Positions 53,013 to 61,709 of a stretch of DNA of 64,000 nucleotides are shown piece by piece. Position 1 is the first letter of the stretch. Each line of letters begins with the position of its first letter. This stretch comes from Eubacteriales bacterium. Lineage in GTDB: Bacteria; Bacillota; Clostridia; Lachnospirales; Lachnospiraceae. Location: assembly GCA_030526665.1 (NCBI GenBank), contig JAUNCI010000002.1:36395-100394 (forward strand), written 5' to 3'. The notes below the pieces were generated by a model. That model was not told the origin of the DNA, did not search any database, and saw only the letters and a program-made list of their open reading frames with translations. The translations under genes and the position numbers were made by a program.

Positions 53013-54071
53013 TTATGAATCTTCTCGAAGACGTACGGCGCTTGCCGCTTTCCGTCTGCGTGCATCATCTAATGCAGCGTAGTGTTTTTTCGTTGTATTT
53101 ACATCTTTATGTCCCAGAACATCTGCAACCAGATAGATGTCGCCCGTTTCCTGATAAAGCGCCGTACCATAGGTACTACGTAATTTATGCGGGGTAATTT
53201 TTTTCGTTGTTGTTATTTCCCGCGAATATTTTTTTACAAGATTTTCTACCGCCTGTATACCTAAACGGCGTCTCTGGGTAGAGTAGAAGAGGGCATGTTC
53301 ATGTCCGGAAACAGGTGTGATTCCTTCACGGATCGGTAAGTATTTTTTCAATGCCTGTTCCACTTCATCACCGAAATACACAACCATTTCATTGCCGCCC
53401 TTACGTACAACTTTAATTCCATTGTTCTTAAAATCCACATCTTCAATGTCCAGCCCGACGCATTCCGATACTCGAATACCGGTTCCAAGTAAAAGGGTAA
53501 TAAGGGCCAGGTCGCGTTCTTTGGTTTTTTCCCAATACACACGTTTTTGACCGGATAAATGATCACCGCCATGTTCAATATAATCTAACAGCATTGCAAC
53601 TTCGTCATTATCCAATCGTATGATACTTTTATCGTGAATTTTTGGAACATCAACTAAAACAGTAGGATTTGTGGTAATCATTTCACGCTTATAATAATAT
53701 GCATAAAAGCTTCGTAAAGCGGAAATTTTACGCTTTAAACCTCGCTCACTATTGGTTTCGAGTTTATCCTGATTCATATAAACTTTTAAATATTCCTGAT
53801 ATTCCTCGATATCTACGGCTTTAACCATATCAAGCGTACCAATCGGGATATCGGCAATTTCCATGCCTTTTAAAGATGGATTTTGCTGGATCAGAAATTG
53901 AAAAAAGACACGAATATCGTAGGCATACGAAATACGTGTTCTGGTAGTTGTTGTCGTATCGATCGAACGAAAGTAATCTTTACAAAAAGTTGGAAGAGTG
54001 GAGAGAATTTCGCGAAGTTTCAGGATATTTTTAATATCTGCTTCCTCACGAAACGTCGTTTTTTTATCCAT
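53013..54071 (-). CDS. Xer-type tyrosine recombinase
   Basis: The 352-residue protein has a SAM-like N-terminal domain (about 30-160) and a catalytic domain with GTGIRVSEC (Arg), VVRKGGNE (Lys), TPHKLRSTYGTAL (His-x2-Arg), LGHKDVNTTKKHY (His and the nucleophilic Tyr). Its length and long N-terminus resemble XerS-like single-recombinase systems more than XerC/XerD. It probably resolves chromosome dimers, but I find no clear dif site nearby. No phage or transposon genes adjoin, so a mobile-element integrase is less likely. Confidence 0.88.
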   Translation of the reverse strand: MDKKTTFREEADIKNILKLREILSTLPTFCKDYFRSIDTTTTTRTRISYAYDIRVFFQFLIQQNPSLKGMEIADIPIGTLDMVKAVDIEEYQEYLKVYMNQDKLETNSERGLKRKISALRSFYAYYYKREMITTNPTVLVDVPKIHDKSIIRLDNDEVAMLLDYIEHGGDHLSGQKRVYWEKTKERDLALITLLLGTGIRVSECVGLDIEDVDFKNNGIKVVRKGGNEMVVYFGDEVEQALKKYLPIREGITPVSGHEHALFYSTQRRRLGIQAVENLVKKYSREITTTKKITPHKLRSTYGTALYQETGDIYLVADVLGHKDVNTTKKHYAALDDARRRKAASAVRLREDS

Positions 54072-54091
54072 AGAAATCCCTTTCTGAAATA

Positions 54092-54167
54092 TATCAGATT
54101 ATTGTGTTATCTGATCTGATAATATGGTAATATTGTATATTATAATACAGATAAATAATCTATGCAA
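54092..54167. promoter_or_regulatory. Divergent promoter region of the recombinase and coiled-coil genes
   Basis: ATTATAAT at 54139-54146 contains a -10 for each strand. For the minus strand, TTGCAT (54162-54167) lies 17 bases away. For the plus strand the -35 is weak (TGATAA, 54117-54122). The near-palindrome TTATCTGATCTGATAA (54107-54122) and a further ATCAGAT at 54093-54099 could be operator copies. Confidence 0.5.
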
Positions 54168-54200
54168 ATAACGAACTTTCAATGTATACAGGAGGATTAT

Positions 54201-54551
54201 ATGATGGAAGTAAAAGAATTACTGAAAATAAGCCAGGATTTTATTGAAGATGTCACAAAAAAGGTTACAGATAAGATTACCGATAAAGAATTCCAGGAAA
54301 AAGTAATTGAAAAAAGCAACCAGGTTGTGAAAGATGCTTCCCAAATTGTAAAAGATACCACACAGGCAGTTGCTGAAACCACTTTAAAAACTGCTCAAAA
54401 AACAAAAGAATATGCAGAAGAAAAAAGACTTATGCCTGGAGCAAAGGAAAAATACATTCAGGAGCTTGAAGAAACGATTGCAAAACGTGATCTGGAAATA
54501 GCCAGATTAAAACGTCAGATAAAAATTGAGCGCTGGAAAAAAAGATCTTAA
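54201..54551 (+). CDS. Small coiled-coil protein of unknown function
   Basis: The 116-residue protein is almost all helix. A heptad-like middle with many Lys, Asp, Thr and Val (KVTDKITDKEF, VVKDASQIVKDTTQ) is followed by a Glu/Lys coiled coil (IQELEETIAKRDLEIARLK). No signal peptide, membrane segment or known motif is seen. GGAGG at 54191-54195 serves ATG 54201 or 54204. A structural or apolipoprotein-like role is possible but not shown. Confidence 0.65.
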   Translation: MMEVKELLKISQDFIEDVTKKVTDKITDKEFQEKVIEKSNQVVKDASQIVKDTTQAVAETTLKTAQKTKEYAEEKRLMPGAKEKYIQELEETIAKRDLEIARLKRQIKIERWKKRS

Positions 54552-54569
54552 TTTGTTGATTTCAGGCTT

Positions 54570-54621
54570 GTAATTGCGCTGTAATTGCAATTTAATATCA
54601 AGATTGTGAATTTTATCACAT
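54570..54621 (+). promoter_or_regulatory. Operator-like sites upstream of the XRE gene
   Basis: GTAATTGC occurs twice (54570-54577, 54581-54588), 11 bases apart and so on one helix face. Farther on, TGTGA-N6-TCACA (54605-54620) is a perfect CRP-type box. The 18 bases 54604-54621 also resemble a Rex box, with 12 of 14 fixed positions of TTGTGAA-N4-TTCACAA. Confidence 0.45.
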
Positions 54622-54710
54622 TCAAATTAAAATCAATAAAAACGGCAAAATTGAAAGCCATTAGATTTGTCTGAATTGTAAAAATATGCATATATGGAGG
54701 AAAGTAAATT

Positions 54711-55136
54711 ATGAGCGCTAAATTAGCTCGTTTAATTAAAGAAGCCAGAACAAATGCCGGCTATACGCAGCAAGAACTTGCACAGCGCGTTTATGGGCTT
54801 TCAGCATCCGACATCAGCAAAGCCGAAAGAAATGAAAAGACTCTGACAACAGAACAATTAAAAGATATTGCCAGAGCAACCGGTGTTACACAGAAATCAT
54901 TACTGGATGCTGCAACCGGTTCCAGAAGTACATCGAGATCAGGTTCCTCAAATTATTACAATACATATACAATGAAATTAAGTGTATCGGAAAAGAAACT
55001 TGTAGAGCTTTATCGTAATGCAAACACGGATACAAAAAAAGCTGCCATAAGAGTTTTAAAAGGTGAAAGTAAGGATACAAACGACTTGATCGCTGATTTA
55101 TTCGGAAGCGCCGTGGATGCGTTTTTAAAGAAATAA
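54711..55136 (+). CDS. XRE-family helix-turn-helix regulator
   Basis: The 141-residue protein has an N-terminal HTH (about 5-60, AGYTQQELAQRVYGLSASDISKAE). A Ser/Thr/Arg-rich linker (GSRSTSRSGSS) and a helical C-terminal half (about 88-141) that begins LSVSEKKLVELYRNAN follow. The second half may dimerise or bind a partner. It stands alone between repeats and a terminator, so its targets cannot be read from context. The upstream repeats may include its own operator. Confidence 0.85.
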   Translation: MSAKLARLIKEARTNAGYTQQELAQRVYGLSASDISKAERNEKTLTTEQLKDIARATGVTQKSLLDAATGSRSTSRSGSSNYYNTYTMKLSVSEKKLVELYRNANTDTKKAAIRVLKGESKDTNDLIADLFGSAVDAFLKK

Positions 55137-55170
55137 AATATAGATTTGGGCATATTTTTGTTAATTTCTT

Positions 55171-55216
55171 TATAGATCTATTTGATAAACTCGGGTTTGT
55201 CGTATAGATCTATATA
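55171..55216. repeat. Paired palindromes TATAGATCTAT
   Basis: TATAGATCTAT occurs at 55171-55181 and again at 55203-55213, where it extends to TATAGATCTATATA. Each centres on the palindrome TAGATCTA, 32 bases apart or about three helix turns. They lie in the 221-base gap between the XRE gene and the convergent glycosyltransferase, which otherwise holds only the terminator. Confidence 0.55.
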
Positions 55217-55283
55217 GCTTTATTTTGCACTCTTTTCATATAGAAAGCTTTGAGACATCCATTTACGCATTTTAGAATCGATA

Positions 55284-55324
55284 AAAAAAGTCTTGCACAG
55301 AAGAAAACTGTGTAAGACTTTTTT
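55284..55324. terminator. Bidirectional terminator of the XRE and glycosyltransferase genes
   Basis: AAAAAAGTCTTGCACAG (55284-55300) and CTGTGTAAGACTTTTTT (55308-55324) pair over 17 bp with one G-U. Runs of A and T at the two ends fit convergent use. Confidence 0.95.
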
Positions 55325-55357
55325 ATTATACGGTGTAACTTTGTATGTGTTAAAAAT

Positions 55358-56062
55358 TTATAATTCTTTTTTAAACCTGTGAAAATCCTTTAATGCATTC
55401 CAGCCAATACGTATGATTTTACGTATATTAATTGAATTTGTGCCTGCAGATCTTGGTTTAAAAGAGATTTCATTGAATCTGACTTTTTCATTATAATGTA
55501 CAAAATAAGTTGTAATCATGATATTCGGTATATTGTAATCCGACGGCATTTTATATAAATATTTTTTTAACGCCTTACAGTTCATTAATCGAAAAGGTGC
55601 ATTTGCATCAGGAACTGACACCTTAAAATATATTTTCAAAAGTAGACAAACTACTTTTTCTACAAATGCACGATCTTTGCCGTCTTCTCGAATTGTTCGA
55701 TTTCCAAATATTCCATCATATTGATGTCTCGCATTCCAAAATGCTTTAAATTCATCAGGATTTGTCTGTCCGTCAGAATCTGTCTGAAATACATAATCAG
55801 CGCCCTGCCTGATTGCATAATCGTAAAGTGCAATTACTTTTGGGCCATGATATTGATTATTGTTTTCCAATATCTCAAGCTGTGAATATTTTTTTTGTAA
55901 TTCAAGTAAGATTGCATGAGTCTGATCATTACTTCCACGGTCAGCAATAACTAATCTGGAATGTTCTGATTTATCAGAGAGCAATGGATACCACTGTTCC
56001 ACTACTCTTCTGATATTTTCCTGTTCGTTATATGCCGGCATAACGATATAAAGTGTGTCCAT
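55358..56062 (-). CDS. Family 2 glycosyltransferase
   Basis: The 234-residue protein has the GT-A start YIVMPAYNEQENI, a VIADRGSNDQT nucleotide loop and the DxD-like QTDSDGQTNP near residue 98, the pattern of dolichol-phosphate mannosyltransferase-like GT2 enzymes. No membrane segment is evident. ATG 56062 follows GGAG by 12 bases; an upstream in-frame TTG at 56080 overlaps that site. It lies 44 bases downstream of the M23 hydrolase gene and is probably cotranscribed. Donor and acceptor are unknown. Confidence 0.85.
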   Translation of the reverse strand: MDTLYIVMPAYNEQENIRRVVEQWYPLLSDKSEHSRLVIADRGSNDQTHAILLELQKKYSQLEILENNNQYHGPKVIALYDYAIRQGADYVFQTDSDGQTNPDEFKAFWNARHQYDGIFGNRTIREDGKDRAFVEKVVCLLLKIYFKVSVPDANAPFRLMNCKALKKYLYKMPSDYNIPNIMITTYFVHYNEKVRFNEISFKPRSAGTNSINIRKIIRIGWNALKDFHRFKKEL

Positions 56063-56106
56063 TTGTATTAGGTTCTCCAAATAATTTTTATTTATTAATA
56101 GTTAAA

Positions 56107-57705
56107 TTATGGTTTGTATACGTATTTCAAAGGGTCTACATCAACGCCGTTGATTCTGAATTGTAAATGTAAATGATAGCCTGTTGAATTGCCGGTTGTA
56201 CCTACGTATCCAATAAGCTGTCCTTTTCTGACCTGTGTTCCGACTTCGATGCCAGGAGCAAATTTGTTCATATGCATATATCCGGTCATTATTCCATTAC
56301 CGTGGTCAATCATAATGTAGTTTCCGGCTCCGCCGCTTTGTGCAGGCAGCTGTTTCACATAGATCGTACCTGCTGCAGATGCATAGATCGGAGTATTTAC
56401 AGGTGCCGGAATATCGATTCCTTTATGGTTTGTTGAACCGATTCCTCCCGGTGATTCTCTGTATCCGAAATAGCTTGTTACGGTATTATATGTGCTTGAT
56501 AATGGCCATATATATTTCGCGGATTTTGATTTATCGTAAGCACCGTCGCTTCCAAGGAATTTATCATTGATCCATTCATTAATTGCCATCTGGCCATTGG
56601 ATTTGAAATAGTAGGTTTTTGTACCAATTGTGATCCAGCCGGTTTTCATAACAGCTTTGGAATCAAAATAATATTTGTAATTTCCGATTTTTGTTACTCC
56701 AAGGGACAGATAGCCTTTACTGTTGGCATAATATTTATTACCGTCTTTTGCAACCCATTTATTAATAGCCAGAGTTCCGTTTTTCTGGAAGAAATAATAA
56801 ACTTTGGAATTTGAATTTACGATAATATCCTGCAGTCTTCTACCGGAACCTTTGCTGAAATAGTATTTATAGCCTCTGTAATTAAGCCAGCCGGTGTGCA
56901 TTGCACCGGTTGAAGGATTAAAGTATCTTACAACGCTTTGATCGGAACCAGATCTGTATACACCTGTTGCTAACTTTCCATTGGAGGTTGCATAATACAA
57001 TGTTCCGTTTTCTTTGTACCAGGCATTTACGGCCATGGCACCGGTTTTTGGATCAAATGCGTAGAATGCCCCCTTGATCGTAGCTCTTCCTTTTGTGATA
57101 AGACCGGCTGAATTCATATAATACGTCTTGGATCCATATTTAACAAAACTGTTTCTGGTGATTCTGCCATTGGTATTCAAATAATACTTCTTGGAATCAA
57201 TCGTTTTAAATCCGGATGTAATGACTCCATTAGTGCCAAAGTAGTATTTGTTTCCGGCTGCGCTTGTATACCAGCCTTTTCTCAAATATCCGTATTGAGG
57301 ATCGAAATAGTATTTTTTTCCATTGATAAGTGTGATTCCTCGTGAGCGCACGCCTGTCTGAGGATCAAAATAGTAATAATAACCTTTGGAGTTTTTGTAC
57401 CATCCGGTAAGCATTTTACCGTAGGTGTTAAATCCATAAATTTTTCCGTTAACCGTTACGAATCCGGCTTTAATTGCACCTGTTGTGCCAAAATAATAAC
57501 GCTCCCCTTTGGAATTCGTATACCATCCGACAGCACGATTTCCGGTTGAATCATAATAGTATTTTGTTCCGTTAATTGTCACAAATTTATTTCTGTATGT
57601 GGCTGCCTGTATCGTATTTGTATGGAATGCGGTTTGCAAAGTAAATATAAATAACATACAGATAAAAAATGCTTTTAAATAATTTCGAATCGATGTTTTT
57701 CTCAT
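56107..57705 (-). CDS. Secreted M23 peptidase with cell-wall-binding repeats
   Basis: The 532-residue protein has a signal peptide (about 1-34). Some 15 or more tandem 20-residue aromatic repeats (WYTNSKGERYYF, GWYKNSKGYYYYF types) of the choline/glucan-binding class span residues 35-385. A C-terminal LytM/M23 domain follows. The zinc site appears intact: NHKGIDI gives His and Asp, YHLHLQF gives the HxH. Such enzymes cut peptide crosslinks in peptidoglycan; the repeats hold them to wall polymers. GGGGAGAG precedes ATG 57705. The target bond is not shown by sequence. Confidence 0.9.
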   Translation of the reverse strand: MRKTSIRNYLKAFFICMLFIFTLQTAFHTNTIQAATYRNKFVTINGTKYYYDSTGNRAVGWYTNSKGERYYFGTTGAIKAGFVTVNGKIYGFNTYGKMLTGWYKNSKGYYYYFDPQTGVRSRGITLINGKKYYFDPQYGYLRKGWYTSAAGNKYYFGTNGVITSGFKTIDSKKYYLNTNGRITRNSFVKYGSKTYYMNSAGLITKGRATIKGAFYAFDPKTGAMAVNAWYKENGTLYYATSNGKLATGVYRSGSDQSVVRYFNPSTGAMHTGWLNYRGYKYYFSKGSGRRLQDIIVNSNSKVYYFFQKNGTLAINKWVAKDGNKYYANSKGYLSLGVTKIGNYKYYFDSKAVMKTGWITIGTKTYYFKSNGQMAINEWINDKFLGSDGAYDKSKSAKYIWPLSSTYNTVTSYFGYRESPGGIGSTNHKGIDIPAPVNTPIYASAAGTIYVKQLPAQSGGAGNYIMIDHGNGIMTGYMHMNKFAPGIEVGTQVRKGQLIGYVGTTGNSTGYHLHLQFRINGVDVDPLKYVYKP

Positions 57706-57791
57706 TTAATCTCTCCCCTCATTGAAAAAAACTTGTGTTTACGGGTTTCTAATTAAATATTTGAAAGAGTCGCTGTAAATTTATAGTTGTT

Positions 57792-58238
57792 CTATAAAAT
57801 ACTTTCATCTAGGATAATGGTAAATGGTCCGTCATTTAATAACTCAACTTTCATATCCGCACCAAATTCACCGGTCTCTACAATAGAAACCTGCTCTCTC
57901 GCTTTCTGAATCATATAATGATACAATTCTTCGCCAAGTTCCGGATTTCCGGCATCTATAAAGCTTGGTCGATTTCCTTTTTTGCAGTTGGCATACAGTG
58001 TAAATTGTGAAATCATAAGTAAGGAACCATTTACATCTGCAAGTGATAAATTTGTTTTACCATTTTCATCTTCGAAAATACGAAGCCCCAGAAGCTTTTT
58101 TAAATACTTATCTGCAATCTGTCTGGTATCGTCTTTTCCGACACCAATAAATACAAGCAGCCCTTTTTCAATGCTTCCTATTACTTTCTGATCTACTGAT
58201 ACAGACGCATGATTTACACGCTGAATCAAAAGTCTCAT
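57792..58238 (-). CDS. dtd: D-aminoacyl-tRNA deacylase
   Basis: The 148-residue protein begins [16 protein letters not shown] and has the SQFTLYA motif (near residue 77) and NDGPFT (near 137), the DTD active-site pair. It frees tRNA from D-amino acids. The NDGP usually reads N-x-G-P, which holds here. It is 29 bases downstream of the transporter gene and probably in its operon. Confidence 0.95.
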   Translation of the reverse strand: MRLLIQRVNHASVSVDQKVIGSIEKGLLVFIGVGKDDTRQIADKYLKKLLGLRIFEDENGKTNLSLADVNGSLLMISQFTLYANCKKGNRPSFIDAGNPELGEELYHYMIQKAREQVSIVETGEFGADMKVELLNDGPFTIILDESIL

Positions 58239-58267
58239 ACATTATTTCCTCACTTAATTTTATAGTA

Positions 58268-59878
58268 TTAGCTGTTTGTTTCGGAATCTTCACTGTGTTC
58301 ATTTTCGCTAACAACTTCCGTATCGTCGACAGCAATATCAGATTCCGTTTTCTTTTTGGGACGAAGTGCGAGTATTTTTATAAACGTCAAAAATAAGAAT
58401 TTAAAGAATTTCAAAATATTCTGAAGAAAACGATGAGAATTCTTTTTTAGTCCTTTAAAAAAGTCTATGAAAATATTCTTCCATCCTTTTTCCTCTTTTA
58501 ACTTTCGGAAATCATTATGTTTTTTTATTAATTTTTCAGTAGAAATTTTGATGGCTTTCTGGATAAATTCCAAAAATTTCAATAAATTTGTTTTGGTATC
58601 AGGTGAGATCCTGGATGGTTTCGACTCATTTTGAGGTGCAGGCGTAAAGCATTCCTTTTCAATATCGTAATATCCAACCTTGTAATACTCTTCCATCTCA
58701 TCAGGCATTTCTTTATCATGCAGCTGCTTTTTGATTCCTGTCCAGATCAGAGTATAGATGACCGCGCATACAGGAACGCCTATCAGCATACCGACAACGC
58801 CGAACAGACCACCACCTACAATGATTGCAACGATAACCATAAAACTTGACAGACCGGTGGAATCTCCGATGATTTTCGGACCCAGTACATTTCCGTCAAA
58901 CTGCTGCAGAATCAATATGAAAATCAGGAAATAGAGAGCCTGAATCGGGCTGACAAACAAAATAAGTAAAGCACTAGGAATTGCTCCAAAGAATGGTCCG
59001 AAATACGGTATGATGTTAGTCACACCGATAATTACACTGATCAACAGAGAGTACGGAAGATTCAGAATGGACATGCCAATATAACACAGGATACCGATGA
59101 TAGCGGAATCGAGTAATTTTCCGGTCAAAAAGCCGCTGAATACGCAATCGGTAAAACGCATGGATTTAATCAGATTATTGACCTTCTCCTTCGGAAAAAC
59201 AGCATATGCAATCATTTTTCCTTTTGCAGTAAATACTTCTTTGTCGACTACAACATAAACTGCAATAATGGATCCTACCACAAAGTTTTTCAAAAAGACA
59301 AGGATATCAAAAATACTTGTAGTAATATTGGCAAGCATTTCTCTCATCTGCGGAAGGATATTATTTGTAAGATAAGCCTGCGCATTATTGGAGTATTCGG
59401 TAATTACATCAACGGTTTCATCACTGATACGACCATCATAACGATCTGCAAGGGAAGTCAGCCATTTCTGCAATACATTCATATATGTCGGGAAATTATT
59501 AATTACCGACATAATACTTCGAATTAACTGAGGAAGAATCAGCATTGCTATCGCATAGATGATAAAATACAGTAAGATAATGGAAAATAAAACACTGATC
59601 CATCGAACGACTTTCTTTTTCTTTGCGGTAACAACTTTACCTGATTTTACAATTGCCGGAAAAACAATTCTCTGCTCAAGAAAATTCACAAAAGAACTCA
59701 GCATATAAGCAATTACAACACCATATACGATTGGTGCAATAATTTTAAGAAAGATGCCAATTCCATTTCGTATGGAGCTCATATGAAAAACGCCATAATA
59801 AAAAAGCATACTGGCGGCAATGACAGTGAATATCAAAACACCAATCTGCATATATCGCTTATCCAATTTAAATTTCAT
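58268..59878 (-). CDS. AI-2E family transporter (PF01594)
   Basis: The 536-residue protein has about eight membrane segments, a large soluble loop (about 120-215), and the family region GVTNIIPYFGPFFGAIP near residue 285 with LSSFMVIVAIIVGGGLFG. The last 150 residues form a Lys-rich, hydrophilic tail that goes beyond the usual family length of about 350. The family includes exporters of unknown cargo and some Na+/H+ antiporters; the AI-2 name is historical. GAGGTAG precedes ATG 59878. Confidence 0.88.
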   Translation of the reverse strand: MKFKLDKRYMQIGVLIFTVIAASMLFYYGVFHMSSIRNGIGIFLKIIAPIVYGVVIAYMLSSFVNFLEQRIVFPAIVKSGKVVTAKKKKVVRWISVLFSIILLYFIIYAIAMLILPQLIRSIMSVINNFPTYMNVLQKWLTSLADRYDGRISDETVDVITEYSNNAQAYLTNNILPQMREMLANITTSIFDILVFLKNFVVGSIIAVYVVVDKEVFTAKGKMIAYAVFPKEKVNNLIKSMRFTDCVFSGFLTGKLLDSAIIGILCYIGMSILNLPYSLLISVIIGVTNIIPYFGPFFGAIPSALLILFVSPIQALYFLIFILILQQFDGNVLGPKIIGDSTGLSSFMVIVAIIVGGGLFGVVGMLIGVPVCAVIYTLIWTGIKKQLHDKEMPDEMEEYYKVGYYDIEKECFTPAPQNESKPSRISPDTKTNLLKFLEFIQKAIKISTEKLIKKHNDFRKLKEEKGWKNIFIDFFKGLKKNSHRFLQNILKFFKFLFLTFIKILALRPKKKTESDIAVDDTEVVSENEHSEDSETNS

Positions 59879-59909
59879 AATACTACCTCATTTTCATTTA
59901 CATAACGTG

Positions 59910-59918
59910 ATTATAGCA
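59910..59918 (-). promoter_or_regulatory. Extended -10 of the AI-2E transporter operon
   Basis: On the minus strand TGC-TATAAT gives an extended -10 with the core at 59910-59915. The -35 is poor, as often with extended -10 promoters. Confidence 0.5.
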
Positions 59919-59945
59919 TATTTGAATTGTAATTAATAGAAATAA

Positions 59946-59984
59946 TAAAAAAAGGTATAAACAATTCGTAAATTGTTTATACCT
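59946..59984 (-). terminator. Terminator of the cytidylate-kinase-like gene
   Basis: AGGTATAAACAATT (59953-59966) and AATTGTTTATACCT (59971-59984) form a perfect 14-bp stem with a 4-base loop. On the minus strand a long run of T follows. Confidence 0.95.
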
Positions 59985-60034
59985 AATTCATAACTATTTA
60001 ATATATTTTACAATATCTGTAAACGAAAGTCAGA

Positions 60035-60667
60035 TTATTTAATATTGTCAAAAATCTGAACGGCCTGAATAATTGCTTTTGCAGCTCCGTCAACACCAAG
60101 TTTGCTGCTGTCAACAGATAACGTATAACCTGAACAGCTGCCCCATTTTTTATTCGTATAATAATTATAGTAGCTTGAACGACTCTTATCTGTTTTGGAT
60201 ATAATGTCTTTTGCTTCTTTGGCAGATATTGTATATTTTTCAGAAATACGTTTGATACGCCAGTCGAGATCTGCATGAACGAAAACACTAAAGCAGGATG
60301 GATTTTCCGCAAGTGCATAATCTGCACATCTTCCAACCATTACACAAGGTCCTTCTCCTGCCAGTTTTTTGATCGCGTCAAACTGAGCAAGAAATACTTT
60401 ATGATTTAATGGAAGTTCATTAAAAGGACTTGCGGAGCGAGCAAACGAATATGTATCCATAACCAGTGAATAAAGAAAACTGTTTGTTGGTTTCTCATCA
60501 TGATTTTCAAATAATTCTCTACATATACCGCTATCGTTTGAGGCATGTTCCAATAACTCTTTATCATAACATTTAATGCCAAAATAACGAGCAACTTCCT
60601 GCCCAATCTGTCTTCCGCCGCTTCCGTATTCTCTTCCAATTGTGATGATTGAATTTGTAATATTCAT
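60035..60667 (-). CDS. Cytidylate kinase-like family protein
   Basis: The 210-residue protein starts with a P-loop-like REYGSGGRQIGQEVA and has VMVGRCADYAL near residue 110 and RIKRISEKY near residue 137, the cytidylate-kinase-like family of Clostridia. These proteins resemble CMP kinase but their substrate has not been settled. AGGAGG precedes ATG 60667, with its own promoter and terminator, so it is monocistronic. Confidence 0.85.
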   Translation of the reverse strand: MNITNSIITIGREYGSGGRQIGQEVARYFGIKCYDKELLEHASNDSGICRELFENHDEKPTNSFLYSLVMDTYSFARSASPFNELPLNHKVFLAQFDAIKKLAGEGPCVMVGRCADYALAENPSCFSVFVHADLDWRIKRISEKYTISAKEAKDIISKTDKSRSSYYNYYTNKKWGSCSGYTLSVDSSKLGVDGAAKAIIQAVQIFDNIK

Positions 60668-60703
60668 CTGTTATCCCTCCTATCATTAGATTTTGATACT
60701 AGT

Positions 60704-60731
60704 ATTATAACTTATATCCAAAAATCTTCAA
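60704..60731 (-). promoter_or_regulatory. Promoter of the cytidylate-kinase-like gene
   Basis: On the minus strand TTGAAG (60726-60731) and TATAAT (60704-60709) are spaced by 16 bases, directly after the rluD stop. Confidence 0.6.
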
Positions 60732-61709
60732 CTATTTTCGAAAATTTTGTAAAAGTTTTTCGAAATAGTCTGGTAATGGAGCTGAGAATTCCATATATTC
60801 GTTTGTGGAAGGATGTATAAATCCAAGTACCATGGCATGAAGTGTCTGTCCCTGTAAATGAAAACGATTCTTTCCGCTTCCGTATACATCATCACCTATC
60901 AGGGGATGCCCGATACTGCTCATATGTACACGAATTTGATGCGTACGTCCTGTCTCCAGCCAGCATTCAATATAACTGTAATTTGAAAACTGTTCCAGAA
61001 CGCGATAATGCGTAACCGCTTCTTTTCCGCTTTTGCAATGAACGGACATTTTTTTGCGATCAGTCGGATGACGTCCGATCAACGTGCTGATTGTACCGGT
61101 TTCATCCTTAAAATTACCGCTTACAATTGCACGATATCGTCTCGTGATGCTGTGTACCTTAAACTGTTCGGCAAGATGCTTATGCGATAAATCGTTTTTG
61201 CAGATTACCAGGACCCCTGTTGTATCCTTGTCAATACGATGCACGATTCCGGGACGCATTACACCATTGATTCCGGACAGCTGATCTTTGCAGTGATACA
61301 TGATTGCATTTACAAGAGTTCCGGAATAATGACCGGCGCTTGGATGTACGACCATATTTTTGGGTTTGTTTACAACTAAAACATCATCATCTTCATATAA
61401 AATATCCAGAGGTATATCTTCAGGAAGAATATCGGGTTCCGAAAGATCCGGAATATCAATACTGATCTGATCATTTGGACGTACTTTATAATTTGATTTT
61501 ATTTCTTTTCCATTTACGAGTATCTGTGCATCTGAGATTAATTTCTGGATATATGATCTGGAGAACTGTTCATCTCGTTCGGATAAATATTTGTCAATTC
61601 GAAGACCGGATTCTTCTGCGCTTACCAAAAAGTCAATCGTGTTTTCGCTGTTTATCACGTCTTCATTGGAATCATCATTTAAGAAATTCATATCATTATT
61701 ATTTATCAT
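60732..61709 (-). CDS. rluD: RluD/RluA-family pseudouridine synthase
   Basis: The 325-residue protein has an Asn/Asp-rich N-terminal tail, an S4 RNA-binding domain (about 30-95, SRSYIQKLISDAQILVNG) and a synthase domain with the catalytic motif PGIVHRIDKDTTGVL near residue 153, then GRTHQIRVHM. It makes pseudouridines in 23S rRNA, probably in helix 69. It is the usual neighbour of lspA, and here its start overlaps the lspA end by 11 bases. The exact target is inferred. Confidence 0.92.
   Translation of the reverse strand: MINNNDMNFLNDDSNEDVINSENTIDFLVSAEESGLRIDKYLSERDEQFSRSYIQKLISDAQILVNGKEIKSNYKVRPNDQISIDIPDLSEPDILPEDIPLDILYEDDDVLVVNKPKNMVVHPSAGHYSGTLVNAIMYHCKDQLSGINGVMRPGIVHRIDKDTTGVLVICKNDLSHKHLAEQFKVHSITRRYRAIVSGNFKDETGTISTLIGRHPTDRKKMSVHCKSGKEAVTHYRVLEQFSNYSYIECWLETGRTHQIRVHMSSIGHPLIGDDVYGSGKNRFHLQGQTLHAMVLGFIHPSTNEYMEFSAPLPDYFEKLLQNFRK

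Noticed and set aside
53013-54071. Tyrosine recombinase as a prophage or integrative-element integrase
   Set aside because: No phage, transfer or excisionase genes adjoin, no tRNA or direct att repeat is seen, and neighbouring genes look chromosomal. The Xer role fits better.
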